A stretch of DNA of 56,353 bases from Bacteroidales bacterium (GTDB lineage Bacteria > Bacteroidota > Bacteroidia > Bacteroidales > VadinHA17): contig JALONT010000020.1 in assembly GCA_025454795.1 (NCBI GenBank), positions 1 to 56,353 of the forward strand. The letters run 5' to 3'. Positions 1-8,736 of this stretch are shown piece by piece. The notes below the pieces were generated by a model. That model made no database searches, had not been told where the DNA came from, and saw only the letters and a program-made list of their open reading frames with translations. How positions within the stretch are numbered: the stretch's first letter is position 1; each line of letters starts with the position of its first letter. The translations under genes were made by a program, and so were the position numbers.

Positions 1-1
1 T

Positions 2-98
2 AAAGATTAATTCTCTAATAGAATGAAAATATATTCTGGTTCTTTTAGCTCTAAAGATCTATATCTCAGTTAAATACAAAAATGTGTATAAAGGGTAG
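2..98. repeat. left copy of a 97-bp inverted terminal repeat
   Basis: Positions 2-98 match the reverse complement of 56257-56353 at 96 of 97 positions; the only difference is at 65 (C here, T in the other copy). Identity stops after AAGGGTAG on the inner side and runs to the window edge on the outer side, so the repeat probably extends past the window. It is AT-rich, contains no ORF, and is followed inward by a G-rich tract, as is the right-hand copy. This pattern fits a dispersed repeat at which an assembly broke, or a terminal inverted repeat of a larger element. Confidence 0.93.
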
Positions 99-110
99 TA
101 CTTCGTAAAG

Positions 111-119
111 AGGGGGTGA
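111..119. repeat. short G-rich repeat AGGGGGTGA, copy 1
   Basis: An exact nonamer, found again at 586-594 and 620-628. This copy lies just past the stop codon of the DUF559 gene; the other two lie upstream of that gene, so the gene is bracketed. All three read in the same direction on the plus strand. The reverse complement of the right window end (56223-56245) holds a related but not identical G-rich stretch. Confidence 0.7.
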
Positions 120-144
120 CTATAAACGCATATTCAGTTTATAA

Positions 145-534
145 TTAGACAATTGAGTCTAAATAAGATTGAATTATTTGAAGAGATTCATGCATATCAG
201 ACAGGTCATCATTCTTAATTCGTAAGGTATGAATTCCTATATTCTTTAATTCCAAATCTCTGAACTGGTCATATTCTTTATTTGAATCGTGTAATGGTCC
301 GTCCAGTTCAATTATCAGTTTCTTTTCAGCACAATAAAAGTCAGCTTTAAAATAATTATATCTGATCAGATTTCTATTATATAAAATTGGATATTGACGA
401 TGAAATTTATACCCTGATAGTTTTCTGCCTCTCAATTCATTCCAGAGCAGTTTCTCCGAATCAGTCATGCTCTTTCTAAGTTCCCTGGCATGCTCTTTTA
501 TCTTTTTAAAATCAAATTTATTAAGATCAGTCAT
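145..534 (-). CDS. DUF559 endonuclease-domain protein (Vsr-like PD-(D/E)XK fold)
   Basis: A 129-residue protein of the DUF559 family, which is related to very-short-patch-repair endonucleases and the PD-(D/E)XK nuclease fold. Visible features are an N-terminal helix rich in R, E and L with a WNELRGRKL-type stretch, then KADFYC and IELDG, which supply the Asp and the E-x-D typical of the catalytic core, and a C-terminal R-x-x-(N/D)-D segment. The frame stays open to 696, but the extra 54 residues are compositionally odd (Y, I, F, S and P rich) and lie in AT- and G-repeat-rich DNA, so the internal ATG at 532-534 is preferred. The 129-residue length is usual for the family. The gene stands alone, opposite to the dcw operon, between AGGGGGTGA repeats and beside the terminal repeat. 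Nuclease activity is inferred from the family; the biological target is unknown. Confidence 0.85.
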   Translation of the reverse strand: MTDLNKFDFKKIKEHARELRKSMTDSEKLLWNELRGRKLSGYKFHRQYPILYNRNLIRYNYFKADFYCAEKKLIIELDGPLHDSNKEYDQFRDLELKNIGIHTLRIKNDDLSDMHESLQIIQSYLDSIV

Positions 535-585
535 ATAATAATATATATAAGTATATAAAATACAATATATTATAGAGGAAAAAGA

Positions 586-628
586 AGGGGGTGAGTACAT
601 ATCATCAAAAGGAGAAAAAAGGGGGTGA
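586..628. repeat. short G-rich repeats AGGGGGTGA, copies 2 and 3
   Basis: Two exact nonamers at 586-594 and 620-628, in the same orientation as the copy at 111-119 and separated by AT-rich sequence. They sit upstream of the preferred start of the DUF559 gene. No reading frame or hairpin explains them. The rest of 535-735 is AT-rich and shows no other recognisable signal. Confidence 0.7.
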
Positions 629-739
629 ATAAATGTGATAAAAGAGCAAAGTCCATAATTATTCATTTTATACCACATTCGTTGCTCAATACCCATGCGG
701 GAAATTGCATTTCAAAAGTTATCAACAAAAATAAAAAAA

Positions 740-765
740 GTGGGGCAAAGTGGGGCAAAGTGGAG
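740..765 (+). promoter_or_regulatory. MraZ-type operator boxes upstream of mraZ
   Basis: Direct repeats with 10-bp period: GTGGGGCAAA at 740-749, again at 750-759, and a third partial copy GTGGAG at 760-765. MraZ proteins are known to bind direct TGGGN repeats spaced by 5 bp in front of their own operons, and the unit and period here fit that pattern. The array ends 42 bp before the mraZ ATG. A -7-like octamer, TACTTTAG, lies at 776-783 (one mismatch to TAnnTTTG), so a bound protein would cover the -33 region. Autoregulation of the operon is inferred. Confidence 0.8.
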
Positions 766-807
766 ATTTTTTATTTACTTTAGGCTTTTATTTGAAAAAA
801 AGGGTTT

Positions 808-1272
808 ATGGCCACATTTATTGGCGATTATATGTGCAAGGTGGATGTCAAGGGAAGAATAATACTTCCGATGGCATTTAAAAAGCAGATGCCTGCTGAT
901 GCACGTGACCATTTTGTGGTGAGAAAAGATATATTTGAAAACTGCCTCGTACTCTATTCAATTGAGGACTGGAACAGGCAGCTAGAGAAGATCAGAAAAA
1001 GAATCAATCCCTATAACCGTGAGCATAATAAATTCCTGAGAAATTTTTTCAAAGGAACAGCTGAGCTTACCCTTGACAGCAATAACCGAATGCTTGTACC
1101 AAAGCGTCTGCTCGACCTGATCAGTGCCGAAAGGGATGTAGTGCTCGCAGGACAGGACGGAAGGATCGAGATATGGGCAGCAGGTATCTATGAAAAAATC
1201 GATATGCCTGCTGATGCCTTTGCAGACCTGGCTGAAAAGTTAATGGGTGGAAATATTAATGAGTCTGACTGA
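808..1272 (+). CDS. mraZ: MraZ transcriptional regulator, division/cell-wall operon
   Basis: A 154-residue MraZ protein, a DNA-binding regulator of the dcw cluster that forms rings from a double SpoVT/AbrB-like fold. Two swapped-hairpin repeats are visible: residues about 5-50 (GDYMCKVDVKGRIILP) and about 80-125 (GTAELTLDSNNRMLVP), each with the D-x-(K/N)-x-R-(I/M)-x-(L/V)-P signature. It is the first gene of a continuous same-strand run to ftsZ; rsmH begins 2 bp after its stop. The TGGGG-type direct repeats just upstream are the expected binding site, so autoregulation is likely. The length is normal for the family. Confidence 0.97.
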   Translation: MATFIGDYMCKVDVKGRIILPMAFKKQMPADARDHFVVRKDIFENCLVLYSIEDWNRQLEKIRKRINPYNREHNKFLRNFFKGTAELTLDSNNRMLVPKRLLDLISAERDVVLAGQDGRIEIWAAGIYEKIDMPADAFADLAEKLMGGNINESD

Positions 1273-1274
1273 TA

Positions 1275-2171
1275 ATGGTTTATCATATACCCGCATTGCT
1301 GGAGGAGAGTATTGAAGGGCTGAATGTCCGGCCTGACGGGATCTATGTCGACGTAACATTTGGTGGAGGAGGGCATTCAATGGAAATTCTGAAAAGACTT
1401 AAGACCGGGAAACTTATTGCATTTGACCAGGATGAAGATGCTCGGCTTAATGTCCCGGAAAGCAAAAATTTCATATTCCTTGATCAGAACTTCAGGTTCC
1501 TGAAAAATAACCTCATGTTCAACGGGATAAATTCCATCGACGGACTTATCGCTGATCTGGGTGTATCGTTCCACCAGTTTGATGAACCGGAAAGAGGCTT
1601 CACATTCAGACATGATGCTCCGCTCGATATGAGAATGAACAAAAGCGGGTCCCTTACTGCTGCAATACTTATCAGGACAATGGATGAGGCTAGGCTTGCC
1701 GATGTTTTCTATAACTATGGCGAACTCACAAATTCAAGAAGAATTGCCAGGGAAATAGTGTCAGCGAGAGCATTGATTTCCGTTGAGACAGCAGGTGACC
1801 TGGTATCAGCGATTAGGAAGCTGGCTCCACCAAGGCAGGAGCATAAGTTCTATGCAAAAGTCTTCCAGGCACTCCGGATAGCAGTCAATCATGAGATTGA
1901 CTTTCTGAAGGAGATGTTGCTTCAGGCTCTGACTATGCTAAGTAAAGGCGGCCGGCTGGTCGTCATAACATATCACTCACTTGAAGACCGTGTAGTTAAG
2001 AATTTTATGCGCACAGGGAATTTTGAGGGAATTGAGAAGAAAGACTTCTATGGAAACCCTGAGACTCCGTTCAGATTGGTGAATAAAAAGGGGACTACCC
2101 CTTGTGCTGAGGAGATTTCAAAGAATAACCGGTCGCGGAGTGCAAGGTTAAGAATTGCTGAAAAGATCTGA
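1275..2171 (+). CDS. rsmH: 16S rRNA (cytosine-1402-N4)-methyltransferase RsmH
   Basis: A 298-residue SAM-dependent methyltransferase (MraW/RsmH) that modifies C1402 in the decoding centre of 16S rRNA. The N-terminus carries YHIPALLEESIEGL and the SAM-binding DVTFGGGGHS motif (residues about 26-35). Further conserved pieces are ADLGVSFHQFD, FRHDAPLDMRM and, near the C-terminus, VVITYHSLEDRVVK. The length is slightly short but complete. The gene follows mraZ by 2 bp and precedes ftsL by 3 bp, the usual dcw order, so it is surely co-transcribed. Confidence 0.97.
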   Translation: MVYHIPALLEESIEGLNVRPDGIYVDVTFGGGGHSMEILKRLKTGKLIAFDQDEDARLNVPESKNFIFLDQNFRFLKNNLMFNGINSIDGLIADLGVSFHQFDEPERGFTFRHDAPLDMRMNKSGSLTAAILIRTMDEARLADVFYNYGELTNSRRIAREIVSARALISVETAGDLVSAIRKLAPPRQEHKFYAKVFQALRIAVNHEIDFLKEMLLQALTMLSKGGRLVVITYHSLEDRVVKNFMRTGNFEGIEKKDFYGNPETPFRLVNKKGTTPCAEEISKNNRSRSARLRIAEKI

Positions 2172-2174
2172 AAA

Positions 2175-2543
2175 ATGGCAGAGAAAAAGAATACCAGTAA
2201 GAAGAAGGATAGCCAGGCAAAGACCGGAAGCTTTATGAAGGAACTTCTCAGCGGCACCATGGTAACAGAAAAAATCATTCTGAAAAACCTCTGGTATATC
2301 CTGCTGATAACACTTCTGGCTGCAATCTATATCGGCAACAGGTTTCATGCTGAAAAGATAACCCGCGAGTCAACAAGGCTGCAGCGCGAAGTAAAGGATC
2401 TGAGAGCTGAATCGCTTGCTACTTCAGCCGACCTTATGTATCTGAGCAGGCAGTCGGAAGTTTATGATCTTGTCCGCGAAAGAGGGCTTAACCTGGAGGA
2501 ACTTAAAACATCTCCATTCAAATTGCTGGTGGATAAAAAGTGA
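2175..2543 (+). CDS. ftsL: FtsL-like divisome protein
   Basis: A 122-residue bitopic membrane protein in the FtsL position between rsmH and the division transpeptidase. It has a basic, lysine-rich cytoplasmic head (residues 1-35), one membrane segment (about 38-56, YILLITLLAAIYIG) and a periplasmic heptad-like coiled coil (about 60-105). FtsL forms a complex with FtsQ and FtsB and activates FtsW/FtsI in septal peptidoglycan synthesis. Sequence conservation in this family is poor, so the call rests on size, topology and position. The stop codon lies 4 bp before the ATG of the next gene. Confidence 0.85.
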   Translation: MAEKKNTSKKKDSQAKTGSFMKELLSGTMVTEKIILKNLWYILLITLLAAIYIGNRFHAEKITRESTRLQREVKDLRAESLATSADLMYLSRQSEVYDLVRERGLNLEELKTSPFKLLVDKK

Positions 2544-2547
2544 TGAA

Positions 2548-4662
2548 ATGACAGTCAGGGATGAAATAGTTTGGCGCAGCACCATTGTATATTTTACAAT
2601 AGCACTGCTTGCAGTTGCCATCCTTGTCAGGATACTCATTCTTCAGGTTGTGCAGCATGGTAAATGGGCTGCCATGAGCGAGAAATATATTTATAAAACT
2701 GGCGAAATGCCGGCAAACAGAGGAGATATCCTTGCTCAGGACGGACGTTTGCTGGCAAGCTCAGTTCCATATTACACGATTTATATGGATACACGCAGCT
2801 CCGGAATGTCGGCACAGACCTGGTCAAACGGAATAAACGGATTATCCGCTGGTCTGGCCAGATATCTCGGAGAGAGATCATCTGCAGGATGGAAAGCAGT
2901 GATCACCGATGCAAGACGCAGAGGCGACCGTTATTTTCTCATAAAACGTAGAGTCGATTATGAGACTCTCATAAAACTTAAGGAGCTCCCTATTTTCAGG
3001 GAAGGTCAATACAGGGGAGGCATGGTAGCCATGGCTGAGAACAGAAGAATATTGCCTAACAGCGAGCTTGCTGCCCGTACTATCGGATACCTTAACCTCG
3101 GAAGTGAAGGGACTGAAGTAGGTATTGAAGGCTCATTTGATAAAGATCTTGCAGGAAAGAACGGCGTTGTTGTGAAACAGAGACTTACAGGTGGCGACTG
3201 GATAATAATCGATGATGCCAGCAGTGTTACATCGCGGGATGGGAATGATGTTGTAACAACCATTGATATTAATCTTCAGGATGTTGCTTCAATGGCTCTA
3301 ATGGACCAGCTGAAAAAGCATAGTGCTCACCATGGATGCGCAGTCGTGATGGAGGTGGCAACGGGAGATATAAGAGCTATTGCCAACCTGGAACGCAGCA
3401 GCGATGGGAGCTATCATGAATCATATAATTACGCTGTTGCTGAAAGCACAGAACCGGGTTCAACATTCAAGCTGCCTTCTCTGATGGCAGCAATTGAAGA
3501 CGGTGTGATTGACACGGGGGATATCGTTGATACCGGCACTGGAAGTGTAAAGTATTACAACAAAATAGTCAGGGATACAAAGGAAGAAGGTTACGGAAAA
3601 CTTACTGTAAAACAGGTCTTTGAGAAATCATCCAACGTCGGAATATCAAAGATTATTTATGAGCACTACAAGAATAAGCCAAAGGATTTTGTCAACAGGC
3701 TTTATGCCATGAAACTTAATGAAAAGCTTGATATACAGATCAGGGGAGAAGGATCTCCTCTTATCAGATATCCGGGAGATAAGCTCTGGTCAGGACTTTC
3801 GCTGCCGATGATGTCACATGGTTATGAGGTACAGATGACACCTCTCCAGATACTGACTTTCTACAATGCAGTGGCTAATGACGGCAGGATGATGAAACCA
3901 CGTTTTGTCACTTCTGTATTGCGGAACGGGAATGTAATAAAACGTTTTGAACCAGATGTGATAATTAATTCCATCGCATCAGGATCAACTATAAGGAAAG
4001 CCAAAAAGATGATGGAGGGAGTGGTTGAACATGGTACGGCAACCAACCTGAAGAATCCGAACTATAAGATTGCAGGTAAAACAGGAACCGCACAGATAGC
4101 CAGGGGAAAGTCAGGTTACAGGTCTGGAGCAAGGATCTCATACCAGGCTTCTTTTACCGGGTATTTTCCGGCAGAAAATCCTCTTTATTCATGCATTGTA
4201 GTGGTTAATGCCCCCTCCAACGGAGTCTATTATGGGAATCTTGTTGCAGGAGCAGTGTTCAAAGAGATATCCGATAAAATATATGCTACCAATTTCTTCC
4301 GCGATTATAGCAGCACTGAAAACATAGCCAAAAAGCCGACAGCACCGGAAGCCGGCAACGGTTACAGAGATGATATTAACCGGGTCCTCAGCGCACTTGA
4401 TGTAAGATACCGCAGAAGTTCAAACAGCGACTGGGTGGCTACCAGGGAGAGCGGAGACACAATCAGGCTGGTAGGATTGAATATGAAAGAAGGACTGGTA
4501 CCTGATGTTCGCGGAATGAGTCTCCGGGATGCTGTTTACCTCCTGGAAAATTCAGGGTACAGAGTCAGGTACAGCGGTAAAGGAAAGGTTCGAAGTCAAT
4601 CACCTGAACATGGTGCAAGGTATTTTGAGGGACAGGTTGTCTCCCTTGAGATGAATATGTAG
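2548..4662 (+). CDS. ftsI: division transpeptidase (FtsI/PBP3 class B) with C-terminal PASTA domain
   Basis: A 704-residue class B penicillin-binding protein that cross-links septal peptidoglycan. It has a membrane anchor near residues 11-32, a dimerisation region with NRGDILAQDGR, and a transpeptidase domain with all three active-site motifs: STFK (Ser305), SSN (361-363) and KTGT (511-514). A single PASTA domain occupies roughly 650-704 (VPDVRGMSLRDAV), as in SpoVD and many Bacteroidota homologues. The frame is open further upstream inside ftsL, but the ATG at 2548, 4 bp after the ftsL stop, gives the normal N-terminus. It sits between ftsL and murE in the operon. Confidence 0.96.
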   Translation: MTVRDEIVWRSTIVYFTIALLAVAILVRILILQVVQHGKWAAMSEKYIYKTGEMPANRGDILAQDGRLLASSVPYYTIYMDTRSSGMSAQTWSNGINGLSAGLARYLGERSSAGWKAVITDARRRGDRYFLIKRRVDYETLIKLKELPIFREGQYRGGMVAMAENRRILPNSELAARTIGYLNLGSEGTEVGIEGSFDKDLAGKNGVVVKQRLTGGDWIIIDDASSVTSRDGNDVVTTIDINLQDVASMALMDQLKKHSAHHGCAVVMEVATGDIRAIANLERSSDGSYHESYNYAVAESTEPGSTFKLPSLMAAIEDGVIDTGDIVDTGTGSVKYYNKIVRDTKEEGYGKLTVKQVFEKSSNVGISKIIYEHYKNKPKDFVNRLYAMKLNEKLDIQIRGEGSPLIRYPGDKLWSGLSLPMMSHGYEVQMTPLQILTFYNAVANDGRMMKPRFVTSVLRNGNVIKRFEPDVIINSIASGSTIRKAKKMMEGVVEHGTATNLKNPNYKIAGKTGTAQIARGKSGYRSGARISYQASFTGYFPAENPLYSCIVVVNAPSNGVYYGNLVAGAVFKEISDKIYATNFFRDYSSTENIAKKPTAPEAGNGYRDDINRVLSALDVRYRRSSNSDWVATRESGDTIRLVGLNMKEGLVPDVRGMSLRDAVYLLENSGYRVRYSGKGKVRSQSPEHGARYFEGQVVSLEMNM

Positions 4663-4663
4663 T

Positions 4664-6118
4664 ATGATGACGATTGAAAAAATAATAAAGGGGATCTCTG
4701 TTGTTTCCTTTTCAGGGAATAAAGAATCTGGTATAGAAAATATCACATTTGATTCGAGGAACGTAAACAGCGGGTCACTCTTTATTGCAGTGAAGGGATT
4801 AAAAACTGACGGGCATGATTTTATTGGCAGTGCCTTAGGTTCAGGAGCAAAGGCCATTATTTGTGAAAAGATTCCTGAATCTCCTGACAAAAATGTGTGC
4901 TGGATTATTACAGATGATTCAGCAAAAGCTCTTGGCCAGGCCGCTTCAAATTTCTATGGAAATCCCTCATTGTCTATGAAACTTGTCGGAGTCACAGGTA
5001 CAAACGGGAAAACAACGATCGCCACACTTCTCTTCAGGATGTTCACTAATCTCGGATATAAATGCGGACTCTTTTCCACTGTCTGTAATTATATTATTGA
5101 TAAAGAGTTACCTGCAACTCATACCACCCCCGATCCGGTTCAGCTGAACCGGGTCATGGCTGAGATGGCTGAAGCAGGCTGTGAATATGCATTTATGGAA
5201 GTAAGCTCGCATTCAGCTGATCAGCAGCGTATTGCCGGGCTGGATTTTGCAGGAGGGATCTTTACAAACCTTACACACGACCATCTCGATTATCATAAAA
5301 CCTTCGATAAATACCTTACCGCCAAGAAAAGATTTTTCGATGCATTGCCGCAGGAAGCATTTGCGCTTGTGAATGATGATGATAAGAATGGAAAGGTAAT
5401 GCTGCAAAACTGCAGGGCTCATCATTATTCATTTTCGGTAAGGGGAATGGCTGATTTCAGGTGCAGTTTGATCGAACAGAGCTTTGAAGGAATGGGGTTA
5501 AGGATCATGGGTAAGGAGGTATGGACAAGATTTATCGGAGACTTCAATGCTTCAAACCTGCTGGCAGTTTACGCAGCATCAGAGCTACTTGGTGCCGGAA
5601 GGGAAGAGATACTGACAGTCCTCAGCAGCCTTACATCTGTACCCGGGCGGCTCGAAGTCATCAGAGATGCAGGAATTACAGGAATCGTTGATTATGCACA
5701 TACACCTGATGCCCTGCTCAATGTTATCGGTACCCTGAATAAGATACGTGAGAGCAGCGTGCAGCTTATAACTGTAGTCGGTGCCGGGGGTGACCGTGAT
5801 AAGACTAAAAGACCGGAGATGGCAGCTATCTCTGCTGAGGGAAGCACAAAGGTAATTTTTACATCGGATAACCCACGAACCGAAGACCCTGAATTGATAC
5901 TCAATGATATGGAAGCTGGAATTGGCCCTGACCTGAAACGAAAAACAATAAGGATCACCGACAGACGTGAGGCTATTAAAACTGCAGTAATGATGGCACA
6001 GCAGGGAGATGTGATACTTGTTGCAGGCAAAGGACATGAGACTTACCAGGAGATCATGGGTGTGAAACATCATTTTGACGACAGGGAGGAAATTAAAAAA
6101 GCATTGTCACAGAAATAA
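4664..6118 (+). CDS. murE: UDP-MurNAc-L-Ala-D-Glu:meso-DAP ligase MurE
   Basis: A 484-residue cytoplasmic Mur ligase that adds the third stem-peptide residue. The ATP-binding motif [10 protein letters not shown] is at residues 109-118, and THDHLDYH and [11 protein letters not shown] are also present. The DNPR motif at residues 402-405 is the established mark of meso-diaminopimelate specificity, so the peptidoglycan is inferred to be DAP type rather than lysine type. The start lies 1 bp after the ftsI stop; a second ATG follows immediately. The next gene, mraY, begins 11 bp downstream. Confidence 0.97.
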   Translation: MMTIEKIIKGISVVSFSGNKESGIENITFDSRNVNSGSLFIAVKGLKTDGHDFIGSALGSGAKAIICEKIPESPDKNVCWIITDDSAKALGQAASNFYGNPSLSMKLVGVTGTNGKTTIATLLFRMFTNLGYKCGLFSTVCNYIIDKELPATHTTPDPVQLNRVMAEMAEAGCEYAFMEVSSHSADQQRIAGLDFAGGIFTNLTHDHLDYHKTFDKYLTAKKRFFDALPQEAFALVNDDDKNGKVMLQNCRAHHYSFSVRGMADFRCSLIEQSFEGMGLRIMGKEVWTRFIGDFNASNLLAVYAASELLGAGREEILTVLSSLTSVPGRLEVIRDAGITGIVDYAHTPDALLNVIGTLNKIRESSVQLITVVGAGGDRDKTKRPEMAAISAEGSTKVIFTSDNPRTEDPELILNDMEAGIGPDLKRKTIRITDRREAIKTAVMMAQQGDVILVAGKGHETYQEIMGVKHHFDDREEIKKALSQK

Positions 6119-6129
6119 AACCAGAGAGG

Positions 6130-7386
6130 ATGCTGTACTATTTGTTCGAATATCTTGACAGACTGAATGTTCCGGGAGCCGGAATGTTCATCTATATTTC
6201 TTTCAGATCAGCTTCGGCAGTGATAACCTCATTGTTAATCTCTCTGTTGATAGGGAAAAGGATTATTCAATCTCTACAGAGAAAACAGGTTGGAGAGGTT
6301 GTAAGGGACCTGGGGCTTGAAGGGCAGTACCAGAAGCAGGGTACTCCATCAATGGGAGGAATAATTATCATTGCTTCGATTGTCATCCCAACACTCCTTT
6401 TTGCAAAGCTCGATAACGTTTATGTTTTTCTGATGCTGCTGACTACAATTTGGCTTGGACTGATCGGATTTATTGATGATTATATTAAAATTTTCAAGAA
6501 GCATAAAGAGGGGCTGGCCGGCAAATTCAAGATAATCGGCCAGGTGCTGCTGGGTCTGATAGTTGGCATAACACTTTTCTTCAGTAACGATGTGATCATT
6601 AAGGAAAAAGTGAGTGTTTCCGAGCTTACGGCAAGAGAGAAAACAGAGCTGATTGATCAGTCGGCATCAGGATTTGATCATGAAGAGATTGCAATGGAAA
6701 GAAAATCGACGAAGACGACCATCCCCTTTGTCAAGAATAATGAGTTTGATTACTCATGGCTGGTTGCCTTCATTGACAAGGATCACAGACAGCCATGGAC
6801 ATGGCTGGTATTCGTACTGATTGTCATATTTATCCTTACAGCAGTTTCGAACGGTACCAATCTGACCGACGGACTCGACGGGCTGGCAACAGGAACGTCG
6901 GCGATAGTAGGGTCAGCGCTTGCCATACTGGCATATGTATCCAGTAATATAGTTTATGCAGATTATCTCAATATCATGTTCATCCCCGGTTCGGAAGAGC
7001 TTGTAATCTTTGCCAGTGCATTTATAGGAGCCACAATAGGTTTCCTCTGGTATAACTCGTTTCCTGCACAGGTTTTCATGGGCGACACAGGATCCCTGGC
7101 TCTTGGCGGGATCATTGCTGTATTTGCTATCATTATCAGGAAAGAGCTGCTGATTCCTATCCTGTGCGGGATATTTCTTGCTGAAAATCTGTCAGTTGTC
7201 TTGCAGGTTGCATGGTTTAAAAGAACAAAGAGAAAATACGGCACAGGCAGGAGGTTATTCCTGATGGCGCCCCTTCATCACCATTATCAGAAGAAAGGGT
7301 TTCCGGAACCGAAGATAGTCACACGGTTCTGGATCGTGGCAATCATACTTGCCGTGATAAGCATTGTGACGCTTAAGATCAGATAG
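6130..7386 (+). CDS. mraY: phospho-MurNAc-pentapeptide transferase MraY
   Basis: A 418-residue polytopic inner-membrane enzyme that joins UDP-MurNAc-pentapeptide to undecaprenyl phosphate, giving lipid I. It has the paired aspartates of GFIDDYIK (D116, D117), the [10 protein letters not shown] loop, [12 protein letters not shown] and the [10 protein letters not shown] histidine motif. It is longer than the 360-residue E. coli enzyme because of a charged insertion (about residues 155-215, between FFSNDVI and the next helix), which is commonly seen in Bacteroidota MraY. It lies between murE and murD. Confidence 0.97.
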   Translation: MLYYLFEYLDRLNVPGAGMFIYISFRSASAVITSLLISLLIGKRIIQSLQRKQVGEVVRDLGLEGQYQKQGTPSMGGIIIIASIVIPTLLFAKLDNVYVFLMLLTTIWLGLIGFIDDYIKIFKKHKEGLAGKFKIIGQVLLGLIVGITLFFSNDVIIKEKVSVSELTAREKTELIDQSASGFDHEEIAMERKSTKTTIPFVKNNEFDYSWLVAFIDKDHRQPWTWLVFVLIVIFILTAVSNGTNLTDGLDGLATGTSAIVGSALAILAYVSSNIVYADYLNIMFIPGSEELVIFASAFIGATIGFLWYNSFPAQVFMGDTGSLALGGIIAVFAIIIRKELLIPILCGIFLAENLSVVLQVAWFKRTKRKYGTGRRLFLMAPLHHHYQKKGFPEPKIVTRFWIVAIILAVISIVTLKIR

Positions 7387-7390
7387 TTAA

Positions 7391-8728
7391 ATGAAAAAAA
7401 GAATTGTTATACTCGGAGCAGGCGAGAGTGGTACAGGATCAGCAGTTCTGGCACTGAAACAGGGATTTAATGTATTCGTATCCGACAAAGGTCAGATAAA
7501 AGATAAATATAAGGAGATACTGGCCGGTCATAAAATAAAGTGGGAAGAGGGTAATCATACAGAAAAGGAGATACTTTCTGCTGATGAGGTAATTAAAAGT
7601 CCGGGAATTAAAGAGGATACGCAGGTTGTTGTCAGGCTTCTGGAAAAGGGGATCCCGGTCATTTCTGAAATTGAATTTGCAGGTCGTTATGCAACAGGCA
7701 TCAAGATCTGTGTTACCGGCAGCAACGGCAAGACAACTGTAACAAGCCTTATTTACCATATCCTGAATAAAGCCGGCAAGAATGTCGCAATGACGGGAAA
7801 TATAGGGAACAGTTTTGCCATGGCTGTTGCTGAAAGGCCTCATGATTATTATGTGATAGAGCTGAGCAGTTTCCAGCTCGATGGGATGTTTGATTTCAAA
7901 GCCGAAGTGGGAGTCCTGATGAATATTACACCTGATCACCTGGACAGGTACAACTATAAACTTCAGAATTATATTGATTCAAAATTCAGGATTACCCGGA
8001 ATCAGACGAAATCTGATTTTCTGATCTTCTGGGCCGATGACCCGATAATAAAAGCCGAGCTGGCTAAAAAAGAGTTTGGAATGACACTTCTGCCTTTTTC
8101 TGACACCTCAGTTAAGAATATGGCAGCATATATCGATGACAAGAGCCTGATTATTGATTTCCCAAATAAAACCAACCTTATGACCATTCATGAACTTGCG
8201 CTAAAAGGCCGACACAACATTTACAATTCAATGGCTGCTGCCATTGCAGGAAAAGTACTCAATATCCGCAAGGATGTCATCAGAGAAAGCCTTGCTGATT
8301 TTCAGGGAGTTGAACACCGTCTTGAACCTGTAATCAAGGTCAGTGGAATAAATTTCATCAACGATTCCAAAGCGACGAATGTAAATTCAACATGGTATGC
8401 ACTGGAGTGTATGGAGACGGATGTCGTCTGGATCGTCGGAGGGGTTGATAAAGGGAATGACTATTCCGAGCTTTTTCCTGTGGTGAAGCAGAAGGTACGG
8501 GCGGTTGTCTGCCTGGGAAAGGACAATAAAAAAATCATGGAAGCTTTTAAGGATAGGGTACCAACTATTGTTGAGACAACTTCAATGGATGAGGCTGTAA
8601 AAGCAGCTTATTATCTGGCAAAGAAAGGAGAAACCGTCCTGCTCTCACCGTGCTGTGCCAGCTTTGATCTTTTCAACAATTATGAGGACAGGGGACGTCA
8701 GTTTAAAGCAGCTGTAAGAAATCTTTAA
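7391..8728 (+). CDS. murD: UDP-MurNAc-L-alanine:D-glutamate ligase MurD
   Basis: A 445-residue Mur ligase adding D-Glu to UDP-MurNAc-L-Ala in the cytoplasm. It has an N-terminal Rossmann-like GAGESGTGSA segment, the ATP motif CVTGSNGKTTVTS, the central NITPDHLDRY and the C-terminal FINDSKATNVNSTWYAL region, all as expected for MurD. It begins 4 bp after mraY and ends 8 bp before ftsW. The length is typical. Confidence 0.97.
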   Translation: MKKRIVILGAGESGTGSAVLALKQGFNVFVSDKGQIKDKYKEILAGHKIKWEEGNHTEKEILSADEVIKSPGIKEDTQVVVRLLEKGIPVISEIEFAGRYATGIKICVTGSNGKTTVTSLIYHILNKAGKNVAMTGNIGNSFAMAVAERPHDYYVIELSSFQLDGMFDFKAEVGVLMNITPDHLDRYNYKLQNYIDSKFRITRNQTKSDFLIFWADDPIIKAELAKKEFGMTLLPFSDTSVKNMAAYIDDKSLIIDFPNKTNLMTIHELALKGRHNIYNSMAAAIAGKVLNIRKDVIRESLADFQGVEHRLEPVIKVSGINFINDSKATNVNSTWYALECMETDVVWIVGGVDKGNDYSELFPVVKQKVRAVVCLGKDNKKIMEAFKDRVPTIVETTSMDEAVKAAYYLAKKGETVLLSPCCASFDLFNNYEDRGRQFKAAVRNL

Positions 8729-8736
8729 AAATCAAT

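Noticed and set aside
535-696. N-terminal extension of the DUF559 reading frame to 696
   Set aside because: The extra 54 residues are rich in Y, I, F, S and P, come from AT-rich DNA with G-rich repeats, and have no counterpart in the family; the ATG at 534 gives the normal length.
5585-6073. 162-codon minus-strand frame within murE
   Set aside because: It is antisense to a fully conserved gene, with Cys/His/Ser-rich composition and no recognisable domain.
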